Below, one piece after another: positions 7,685 to 14,121 of a stretch of 18,762 nucleotides of DNA (the stretch's first letter is position 1; each line of letters starts with the position of its first letter). The stretch lies in contig NZ_JBDSWZ010000071.1 of the NCBI RefSeq assembly GCF_039926425.1, positions 1 through 18,762 on the forward strand, in the 5' to 3' direction. The DNA is from Dokdonella_A sp039926425. GTDB lineage: Bacteria; Pseudomonadota; Gammaproteobacteria; Xanthomonadales; Rhodanobacteraceae. The translations under genes were made by a program, and so were the position numbers. Below the pieces are notes generated by a model that ran no database searches, was not told the DNA's origin, and saw nothing but the letters and a program-made list of their open reading frames with translations.

Positions 7685-8359
7685 TCATGCCTTGCCTGCG
7701 ACGACGTTGACGGTGATCGCGATGATGATCACGTTGAAGAAGAAGGCGATCATGCTCTGGATCAAAACCGCGCGCCGCAGACTGCGGTCGACGATCTGCA
7801 CGTCGGACACCTGAAAGGTCATTCCGATGACGATCGCGAAGTACGCGAAGTCCCAGTAATCCGGGTCTTCGGCGCCCGGAAACTGCAACCCGCCGCATTT
7901 TTTGGCGAGCATGTCGTCGCCGTAGTAGACGTGCGCGTAGTGGACCGCGAACATCGCATTCATGAAGAGCCACGACAGCATCAACGTGCTGGCGGCAAGC
8001 AGGATTTCCGGCAATCCCCCGCCGTTCGCCGCATGGAGCTCCAGCCCCAGTGCGACGAGCACGATCGTCGAGAGCGACACGCCGGTGAGAAGAATACCGT
8101 ATCGTCCCTGGTCTTCTTCGCGCGCGCGCGCGCGGATTGCCGCGTTGCTCGCCCCCGCGAACATGTGCCCGAGCATTGCGAGAAACGCGAGGGCCGACGC
8201 ATCGAACGCGAGCAGCAGCGATCGGCCAGCGGGCACCTTGAGGAACTCCAGCGCCCCGAACAGGACGACGAACAAGCCTACCGCGATATGGAATCGCGGC
8301 CGCTGGCGAATACGCCTCGTCCACCCGCTACGGTCGGATTTGCGCGATTTTGCAGCCAT
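7685..8359 (-). CDS. DUF1345 domain-containing membrane protein
   Basis: This 224-residue membrane protein has about five or six hydrophobic helices (around residues 24-40, 49-68, 88-108, 118-138, 170-185 and 198-220) and a basic N-terminus. The signature PDYWDFAYFAIVIGMTFQVSDV (in two parts, 166-178 and 179-187) and the preceding MFAVHYAHVYY are characteristic of the DUF1345 family. Its biochemical function is unknown. It lies 107 nt downstream of the bTHX gene on the same strand. A run of eight CG dinucleotides (8119-8134) lies in the coding sequence around the basic loop AIRARAREE (74-82). The ATG at 8359 has no strong Shine-Dalgarno but is the only reasonable start before the first helix. 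Confidence 0.88.
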   Translation of the reverse strand: MAAKSRKSDRSGWTRRIRQRPRFHIAVGLFVVLFGALEFLKVPAGRSLLLAFDASALAFLAMLGHMFAGASNAAIRARAREEDQGRYGILLTGVSLSTIVLVALGLELHAANGGGLPEILLAASTLMLSWLFMNAMFAVHYAHVYYGDDMLAKKCGGLQFPGAEDPDYWDFAYFAIVIGMTFQVSDVQIVDRSLRRAVLIQSMIAFFFNVIIIAITVNVVAGKA

Positions 8360-8466
8360 GTGCGGTCGATCGGTGTCGGTTCAACGCGATTCGCGTGGCA
8401 TGCACCGCGCGATTGCATGCGGCCGGCAGCGCCGCGCGTGGCGACGCTCCCGCCCGGCAACCTGCG

Positions 8467-8649
8467 TCAGGCGGACTTTTTCGCTGCGGCCTTCTTCACC
8501 GGCGCCGCCTTTTTCACGGCGGGCTTGGCAACCGTCTTCGCGACGGCGGGCTTTGCACCGGCTTCCTTCTTCTCCGCGTGCGGACGGGCATTGCCGTAGC
8601 TGCGGATCGAGATCTTGCCTTTCTTGGTCTTGCGGTCGCCTCTGCCCAT
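8467..8649 (-). CDS. 30S ribosomal protein bTHX with Lys/Ala-rich tail
   Basis: The first 24 residues (MGRGDRKTKKGKISIRSYGN and a few more) match bTHX, the small basic peptide in the head of the 30S subunit, whose canonical form begins MGKGD(R/K)(R/K)T(R/K)RGKI. Thermus THX has about 26 residues. Here the core is followed by a tail of about 35 residues made of repeats of Lys, Ala, Pro and Val (AKPAVKKAAPVKKAAAKKSA), resembling low-complexity histone-H1-like tails. A purine-rich AAAGAG lies 5 nt before the ATG and a good sigma70-type promoter lies upstream. The tail may add RNA contacts; this is inference. It is divergent from the ECF sigma gene. Confidence 0.85.
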   Translation of the reverse strand: MGRGDRKTKKGKISIRSYGNARPHAEKKEAGAKPAVAKTVAKPAVKKAAPVKKAAAKKSA

Positions 8650-8685
8650 GACTGCTCTTTATTCGCGGATGTGGATTGGGCGCGC

Positions 8686-8713
8686 AGGATAGCAGCCTGT
8701 GGGGGCTATGCAA
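8686..8713 (-). promoter_or_regulatory. Sigma70-type promoter of the bTHX gene
   Basis: On the minus strand TTGCAT (8713-8708) and TATCCT (8691-8686) are separated by 16 nt. Predicted initiation near 8679 would give a leader of about 30 nt. Both hexamers match the consensus at four or more positions. Confidence 0.5.
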
Positions 8714-8826
8714 GAAAAGAGGCCATTCCCCTGTTGCGCTGTCTCCCGGGAGGCCATGCTCAAGGCGCGGGTGCCGAGCGGAAAACTGCCTCGGCGCAAC
8801 GCATCCGACCGATGCAGCCGTCCGGA

Positions 8827-8866
8827 TTCGACCCGGCCACCGCTCGTCTATACTCGCCTCGAGGCG
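8827..8866 (+). promoter_or_regulatory. Candidate promoter and palindrome upstream of the ECF sigma gene
   Basis: TATACT at 8849-8854 is a good -10 candidate; a -35 at 16 nt (TTCGAC, 8827-8832) is poor. Directly after the -10 lies a perfect 12-nt palindrome, CGCCTCGAGGCG (8855-8866), 16 nt before the ATG. Its place at the predicted transcription start would suit a repressor site or a leader hairpin. ECF factors often autoregulate, but I cannot identify a matching ECF-type -35/-10 pair. Confidence 0.35.
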
Positions 8867-8882
8867 ATAGCGGACCGGGTGA

Positions 8883-9452
8883 ATGACGAGTGGCGATGTC
8901 ACGGCACTGATCGAGGCGGCTGGCAGCGGCGATGGCAAAGCCGTGCAGGCGCTGTTCGAGAAGGTGTACAACGAATTGAAGGTCCTTGCCCGCAAGCAGC
9001 TTGCCGCGTCCTACGGGCACACGCTCAACACAACCGGCCTGGTGCATGAGACGTATCTAAAGCTCGCGCGGCCCGAGGGCCACCTGCTGCACAGCCGACG
9101 GCACTTCTTCGCGCTCGCGGCGAAAGCCATGCGGCAGATCGCGATCGACCATGCACGAGCGCGCATCACGGAAAAGCGCGGCGGCGAAAACCTGCAGATG
9201 GTCGAGATCAGTGAGGCGATCGATGTCGCCGACCAGGAACTCGGGCCCGACGAACTGTTGCGCCTGGACAGCGCACTGACCCAGCTTGGCATTGAGGATC
9301 CGCGGCTGGCCGAACTGGTGGAAATGCGCTTCTTCGCCGATCTCGATATCGGCGACATCGCGACGTTGCAGGGAGTGAGCGAACGCACGCTCAACCGCAA
9401 CTGGCGCCGCGCGAAAGCGCTGCTCTATGCAGCCCTGCATCCGACGGCGTAA
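8883..9452 (+). CDS. ECF sigma factor of the Ser/Thr-kinase-linked type (TIGR02999-like)
   Basis: This 189-residue sigma factor contains only regions sigma2 (about 8-98) and sigma4 (about 120-186). Region 2 is seen in LVHETYLKL and RRHFFALAAKAMRQIAIDHARAR (in order, 53-61 and 71-93). Region 4 is seen in RLAELVEMRFFADLDIGDIA followed by the helix-turn-helix GVSERTLNRNWRRAKALL. At the place where most ECF factors have an acidic DAED-like motif before LVQE, this protein reads LNTTGLVHE (Thr50, Thr51), so the usual acidic contact to the beta' clamp is missing. The kinase gene follows 33 nt downstream, in the same apparent operon. Known relatives paired with Ser/Thr kinases are activated by phosphorylation of a threonine in this region. 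No anti-sigma factor gene is present. The target regulon is unknown. Confidence 0.93.
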   Translation: MTSGDVTALIEAAGSGDGKAVQALFEKVYNELKVLARKQLAASYGHTLNTTGLVHETYLKLARPEGHLLHSRRHFFALAAKAMRQIAIDHARARITEKRGGENLQMVEISEAIDVADQELGPDELLRLDSALTQLGIEDPRLAELVEMRFFADLDIGDIATLQGVSERTLNRNWRRAKALLYAALHPTA

Positions 9453-9485
9453 TCAGGGCCTCTTTCACGTAAGAAAAGGGAACCG

Positions 9486-12401
9486 ATGGATTTCCTGCGA
9501 GAAGGCGCAATGAGCCGCCAACGCGTTTCTGAATTGTTCGATCAGGCAGTGGAGATGCCACTCGACGAACGCGAGGCTTGGGTTGCCGCCGCCTGCGCGG
9601 ACGACCACGAGCTGCGCTCACGGGTTTCCCTCCTCTTGCAGGCCGACGCGCTGGCCGCGGGATTCCTCGAGAAATCACCGGCAAACACGAACGGCTTGGG
9701 CAACCCGGATACGGCCGCCGACGCTCCACCCCTCCAGTTCGGGCCATACCGGGTCTTGCGGCGCATCGGGGTCGGAGGAATGGGAGACGTGTGGCTCGCC
9801 GAGCGCAGCGACGGGCATTTCGAGCACCGTGTCGCGGTCAAGCAGCTCGCCTACCCGACTCCCGGGCTTCTACAGCGGTTTCGCCAGGAACGCCAAATCC
9901 TCGCGCGCCTCGATCACGCGAACATCGCGCATCTGATCGACGGCGGTGTCGACGACGCCGGCTCGCCGTACCTCGTGATGGAATATGTCGAAGGCGTCAC
10001 GATCACCGATCACGTGCGCACGCATGAGCTGGACCTGCGTGCGCGGCTGGAACTGTTTCTTGCGGTCTGCGACGGCGTGCAGTACGCGCATCAGAATCTG
10101 GTGGTACACCGCGACCTCAAGCCCTCGAACATCTTCGTGACGGCCGAGGGTGTACCGAAACTGCTGGACTTCGGCATTGCGAAAGTTCTCGCCGCGACGG
10201 ATGAATCGGACCCGACGCAAACTCTCGCACGACTGCTCACGCCTGATTATGCAGCCCCGGAGCAGTTCGTCGGAGGTGCGGTGACGACGGCGACCGATGT
10301 GTATGCACTGGGTGTGTTGCTTTACGAGCTGCTGGCCGGCACGCGCCCGCCACGTTCCGGCTCAACCGGATCCGACCGAGCCGAGCCGGTGGGTCCCAGC
10401 GCGGCGCTCGATCGAACCACCGGACGCTTGCTTCGGCGCGCCTTGCGCGGCGATGTCGATCGCATTGTGCTCACCGCGCTCGCGCATGACCAGCACCGCC
10501 GCTATCAATCTGCCGAGGCGTTGGCCGCAGACATTCGACGCTACCTCGCCGGTCGGCCGATCGCTGCACGGGGCGACAGCCGCTGGTACCGCCTTCGCAA
10601 ATTCGCGCGCCGCAATCGCTACGCCCTGTCGGCAGCACTGCTGGCATTCGGGATCAGCCTCGCGGCCGCGATCATCAGCTTTCATCAGGCGCACATCGCG
10701 CGCGAACAGGCACAACGAGCGCAAGCAGTCCGCAAATTTCTGGTGGGCGTGTTCGAACAGGCCAATCCCGACGAGAACCAGGGCCAGCCGTTCACCGCGA
10801 AGCAGTTGCTGGAGAAAGGCGAGCATCAGCTTGCAACCGCGGTCGACATGAACGTGGCGATCCGGGCTGAACTGACGGGATTGATCGGCAAGCTCTACAC
10901 CAGCATCAGCGATGGTGTTGCGGCGAAGCGCTTGCTGGAACAGGCGCTCGCACTGAATCACGATCCTGGCGTTCCGGATGACGTGAAAGCACGCAATCTC
11001 CTGACGCAATCGTGGATGGAAATGGACATACGATTCCCGGCCAAGGCGCTTGCGTACGCGAAGGAAGCGCTTGCTTACGCAAGCACTTCCACCGACAACT
11101 CGATCGAACTGGCATCCGAAGCGCGCTATGCGATGGGTCTGGCGCACATGCGCAATGGCGATGCACCGCGCGCGGAAGCGATCGCACGCGAGTCGCTCGC
11201 CGCTGACCGCGTTTCCCTGGGAGAAAACCATGCGATCGTCGCGGGCGAATGGTCCTTGCTCGCGCATGCCCTCGATGAGCTCGGGCGTTACGAGGATTCG
11301 CGCCAGGCGTTCACCCACGCAATCGCAGCCTGGAAGCAGATCCGCAGCGGACCATCGCTCGACCTCGGCAGTGCGTACAACGACCTTGGTCTCATGCTCC
11401 TTCACTCGGGCGACCTCGCGGGTGCGGAGGCGGCGCAACGCGAAACTCTCGCGATCGCGGATCAATTGGCGCCGGAAAGCGACAATGCACGCAGTGCCCG
11501 ATCAAACGTGATCCGCGCCATCGAGCTTCAGGGACGTTTTTCCGAGGCGTTGGCACAACGGATCGCACTGCGCGACGATACGCTCAGGAGAATAGGAACC
11601 ACGCGACCCGATGCGCTTGCATTCGCCTGGAACTTCATCTCTGGCGACTACCGTGAACTGGGTCGCTTCGCGGAGTCGGAAGCTGCGGCGCGCGAGTCGC
11701 TGGCAATCTGGGCAAAGCACCAGGGGTCCAACGATACGCCTGACAGCGCGACTCCTCTGGCGAGCCTCGGCGGTACACTGATCCTCGACGGCCGGTACGA
11801 GGAGGCACAGGCGCTGCTGGCGCGGGCAGTGCTCATCCAGGAAAAGACTTCCTCGCCCTCGTCCCAGTGGCTCAACCTGTCGCGTGCCGGAGTTGGCACA
11901 GCCTTGCGCATGCAACATCGCTACGCCGATGCGCTGCGCGAGCTGACGAAAGCGTCCGAAGCGACGCGGACGAACGCCGGCGAATCCAATCCGTGGCTCG
12001 CCGGCTTGGAGGCGCAACTGAGCGAAGCGCAGCTTGACGCGGGTGACGCGCCTGCGGCCGCCGCAACGGCAGCAGCTGCGCTGGACGTCGATCGTCGCGT
12101 TCTGCCGGCGGGCAATTTCCGATTGCGGGCACCGCTGTTTTCCCTCGCTCGCGCAAAGCTGGCTCTCGGTCAGAACGCCGCCGCGGAAGCGCTGGCACGC
12201 GAGGCTCTTGCAGTCGCGAGCCCGCCGCATCCTCCCGGCGACCCGCGTGTGCTCGAAATCAAGGTCGCGCTGGTGAATGCGCTGCGCGCGCAGGAAAAGA
12301 CCATGGAAGCGGATGCGCTCGCCGCCGAATTCCAGCCCGAACTCAACGCGCTTGCGTCACCTTATGCGGCTGATCTTCGCCTGCGCCTGGCCGCCAAATG
12401 A
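9486..12401 (+). CDS. Membrane Ser/Thr protein kinase with C-terminal TPR-like sensor region
   Basis: The 971-residue protein has a helical N-terminal segment typical of sigma-linked kinases (10-60), then a complete Hanks-type kinase domain. Visible elements are the glycine loop IGVGGMGDVW (94-103), VAVK with Lys119, Glu135, HRDLKPSN (208-215; catalytic Asp210), DFG (228-230), APE (257-259) and Asp271. All catalytic residues are present. A basic stretch and a single hydrophobic helix (about 379-398) follow, then about 570 residues of Ala/Leu-rich helical repeats with tetratricopeptide-like spacing (for example about 520-700 and 740-940). Topology predicts a cytoplasmic kinase and a periplasmic TPR sensor. 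The start at 9486 has an AAAAGGGA ribosome binding site; an alternative is ATG 9510. It probably phosphorylates and activates the adjacent ECF sigma factor. The signal is unknown. Confidence 0.94.
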   Translation: MDFLREGAMSRQRVSELFDQAVEMPLDEREAWVAAACADDHELRSRVSLLLQADALAAGFLEKSPANTNGLGNPDTAADAPPLQFGPYRVLRRIGVGGMGDVWLAERSDGHFEHRVAVKQLAYPTPGLLQRFRQERQILARLDHANIAHLIDGGVDDAGSPYLVMEYVEGVTITDHVRTHELDLRARLELFLAVCDGVQYAHQNLVVHRDLKPSNIFVTAEGVPKLLDFGIAKVLAATDESDPTQTLARLLTPDYAAPEQFVGGAVTTATDVYALGVLLYELLAGTRPPRSGSTGSDRAEPVGPSAALDRTTGRLLRRALRGDVDRIVLTALAHDQHRRYQSAEALAADIRRYLAGRPIAARGDSRWYRLRKFARRNRYALSAALLAFGISLAAAIISFHQAHIAREQAQRAQAVRKFLVGVFEQANPDENQGQPFTAKQLLEKGEHQLATAVDMNVAIRAELTGLIGKLYTSISDGVAAKRLLEQALALNHDPGVPDDVKARNLLTQSWMEMDIRFPAKALAYAKEALAYASTSTDNSIELASEARYAMGLAHMRNGDAPRAEAIARESLAADRVSLGENHAIVAGEWSLLAHALDELGRYEDSRQAFTHAIAAWKQIRSGPSLDLGSAYNDLGLMLLHSGDLAGAEAAQRETLAIADQLAPESDNARSARSNVIRAIELQGRFSEALAQRIALRDDTLRRIGTTRPDALAFAWNFISGDYRELGRFAESEAAARESLAIWAKHQGSNDTPDSATPLASLGGTLILDGRYEEAQALLARAVLIQEKTSSPSSQWLNLSRAGVGTALRMQHRYADALRELTKASEATRTNAGESNPWLAGLEAQLSEAQLDAGDAPAAAATAAAALDVDRRVLPAGNFRLRAPLFSLARAKLALGQNAAAEALAREALAVASPPHPPGDPRVLEIKVALVNALRAQEKTMEADALAAEFQPELNALASPYAADLRLRLAAK

Positions 12402-12513
12402 TTGGTGCACGTATCGCTGGACTCTGCGCAGCGTTGCGACCTGTGGCGTGCGGGACCATGCCGCTTTGCAGGAATGGGACTGGCCCAGTGCACTGTCGCG
12501 GGCCGTTGCAGGA

Positions 12514-13449
12514 CTAACCGCACGGACCGCTGATACACCGGCCGGATTCGACCTGCACAGTCGCATGGTCAATGCGGAACTGTTCACGCAGCACAGCGTG
12601 GATGCTGGCGAGCGCGCGATCAGTGTCGGTGCCGTCGAGCATCCGCGCATGCAACGTGGCAACGTAGCGTCCGCCGGCAAGTTGCCAGACATGCACATGG
12701 TGGACGTCCTCGAGGCCCTCGCAGCCGGCGCGCAAAGCGACGCCGACACGCTCGTCGTCGACTCCGGCCGGCGCGCCTTCGAGCAGGATGTGCGCCGATC
12801 GACGCAACAGGCGCCACGCGCTCCCAAGAATCAGCAGCGAAACCAGCACCGAAACCAGCGCGTCGGCCCACAGCCATCCGAACCAGCGGATCAGCAACGC
12901 GGCAGCAATCGCGCCGAGCGAGCCGAACAGGTCTCCGATGACGTGAAGGCGTGCGCTCGCGGTATTGAGATCGTCGTGATCGTGGCCAGACAGCGCGAAC
13001 AGCACGACCGCATTCACCGCCAAGCCCACGACCGCGATTCCCAGCATTGTTCCTGACAGGATCGGCTGCGGAGCCTGCAGTCGCATCAATGCCTCGACCG
13101 CGATCCACGCGACCAGCACGAACTGCACCAGCGCATTGCTGTACCCCACCAGCACTTCAAGGCGCGCGTAACCGAAGGTCCGTCGCTCATCGGCCGGCCG
13201 CCGCGAATAACGCGCGCCCATCCACGCGAAGAGCAGCGCGGCTGCATCGACGAGCATATGGCCGGCATCCGCAAGTAGGGCCAGCGAGCCGGACAGCCAT
13301 CCGCCCACTGCCTCCACCAGCAAGGCTGCGAGGGTCAGCGCAAACGCCGCCAGCAGTCGCCACTCGCGGCCTTGCTTGCTGGCGTTCCCGTGGCCATGGC
13401 CGTGATCGTCGCCGGGTTGATGCGTGTGCGGTGCGTGATCAGTGCTCAT
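12514..13449 (-). CDS. Cation diffusion facilitator (CzcD/ZitB-type zinc exporter)
   Basis: This 311-residue CDF transporter has six transmembrane helices and a C-terminal cytoplasmic domain. The first metal half-site is in helix 2 (LLADAGHMLVDAA: Asp61, His64, Asp68) and the second in helix 5 (LHVIGDLFGS: His169, Asp173), the His/Asp arrangement of Zn(II)/Co(II)/Cd(II)-exporting members. A His/Asp-rich N-terminus (HAPHTHQPGDDHGHGHG) and a His/Asp loop GHDHDD (155-160) are usual for zinc-type CDFs. It works as a proton antiporter in the inner membrane. It lies downstream of the MerC-domain gene on the same strand after a 101-nt gap, enough for its own promoter. Co-repression with a zinc-uptake gene would be odd for an exporter, so independent control is more likely. 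Confidence 0.94.
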   Translation of the reverse strand: MSTDHAPHTHQPGDDHGHGHGNASKQGREWRLLAAFALTLAALLVEAVGGWLSGSLALLADAGHMLVDAAALLFAWMGARYSRRPADERRTFGYARLEVLVGYSNALVQFVLVAWIAVEALMRLQAPQPILSGTMLGIAVVGLAVNAVVLFALSGHDHDDLNTASARLHVIGDLFGSLGAIAAALLIRWFGWLWADALVSVLVSLLILGSAWRLLRRSAHILLEGAPAGVDDERVGVALRAGCEGLEDVHHVHVWQLAGGRYVATLHARMLDGTDTDRALASIHAVLREQFRIDHATVQVESGRCISGPCG

Positions 13450-13550
13450 CGACTCGCCGTGTTGAGAACAGCGGCGATGCTAAGCAGGCGTCGTGCAGTT
13501 ACACAATCACGCGGCTCACGACAGCAACCAATCGGGACATCGCACCGCGT

Positions 13551-13973
13551 TCAGTGGAGGCAGGCGGGACCGTGCACGTGTCCGTGCGCGAGGCGCAGGT
13601 TCATCAGGTGCGCACACGCCACCAGCGTCCCGCCGATCGCGACGAGAATCGAATGGAGAACAATGCTGCTGTCGAGGTCGACAAGGATGCCTGCAACGAG
13701 AAATCCGATGCCCGGTGCAAGAAACCAGAACGCCGAAAACCGCTGGTGACGGCGGAATCCAACGATCAGGGTCGTCAGCGCGAGCGCGCTCGCGAAAATG
13801 ATGAACGCCCGCTCGAATCGATGATCCGCGAGGAAACTGAGTCCCAGCGCAGGCAGGATCGCGATCACCAACGGCAGCAGTGCACAGTGCACAGCGCACA
13901 GGAATGACGCGGTCGCGCCGAAGCGATCGGCGAAACGTGCAACGAGGGATGGGCGGGGTGCTGTGGTCGACAT
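13551..13973 (-). CDS. MerC-domain membrane protein
   Basis: This 140-residue protein has four hydrophobic helices (about 20-46, 50-68, 76-94 and 104-124). The first carries Cys26 and Cys30 in FLCAVHCALLP, matching the cysteine pair and the Cys-x-x-x-Cys/Pro context of MerC proteins. The C-terminus AHGHVHGPACLH offers further metal ligands. The family is named after the mercury-uptake protein MerC, but no merR, merT, merP or merA is nearby. Chromosomal MerC-domain proteins beside TonB receptors are more likely tied to zinc or another transition metal. The start at 13973 (MSTTAPR) is preferred; an ATG at 14123 in the same frame would run through the regulatory region. A palindromic operator-like site lies 12 nt upstream of the start codon, and the TonB receptor gene is divergent. 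Confidence 0.87.
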   Translation of the reverse strand: MSTTAPRPSLVARFADRFGATASFLCAVHCALLPLVIAILPALGLSFLADHRFERAFIIFASALALTTLIVGFRRHQRFSAFWFLAPGIGFLVAGILVDLDSSIVLHSILVAIGGTLVACAHLMNLRLAHGHVHGPACLH

Positions 13974-13985
13974 GGCGTTCTCTGC

Positions 13986-14001
13986 TGACGTTATAACATA
14001 A
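13986..14001. promoter_or_regulatory. Zur-like operator, merC side
   Basis: GTTATAAC (13990-13997) is a perfect 8-nt palindrome within a 16-nt imperfect one (mismatches at 13987/14000 and 13989/13998). Read on the minus strand, positions 14000-13990 give TATGTTATAAC, identical to 11 nt of the second site. It lies just upstream of the merC ribosome binding site, so bound repressor would block merC expression. Its resemblance to proteobacterial Zur boxes (ATGTTATAACAT-like cores) is recalled, not computed. Confidence 0.65.
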
Positions 14002-14075
14002 CCGCCCTGAGGCGCGAGCGCGACGCCTGACGCCGTTGAACGTGACTTCAGGCATGGGGCGGGACCGATGATCGG

Positions 14076-14089
14076 TATGTTATAACATA
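14076..14089. promoter_or_regulatory. Zur-like operator, TonB receptor side
   Basis: TATGTTATAACATA is a perfect 14-nt palindrome ending 32 nt before the receptor start codon. Its centre is 89 nt from the centre of the merC-side site. A -10-like TATAAC lies inside it (14081-14086), so binding would occlude the promoter. AT-only palindromes of this kind stand out sharply in this GC-rich DNA. Confidence 0.7.
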
Positions 14090-14121
14090 TCTCTCTTCTC
14101 TCCAACCCGCGTGGAATACCC

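Noticed and set aside
10362..11465. 367-codon open frame on the minus strand
   Set aside because: It is fully antisense to the kinase gene, Arg/Ala-rich and without any domain; a GC-rich shadow frame.
12277..13907. Two long plus-strand open frames (12277-13056 and 13047-13907)
   Set aside because: They lie opposite the CDF and MerC-domain genes and show no recognisable protein; their Arg/Gln/His content is that of shadow frames.
13551..14121. Mercury resistance operon
   Set aside because: Only a MerC-domain protein is present; merR, merT, merP and merA are absent and the control sites look Zur-like, not MerR-like.
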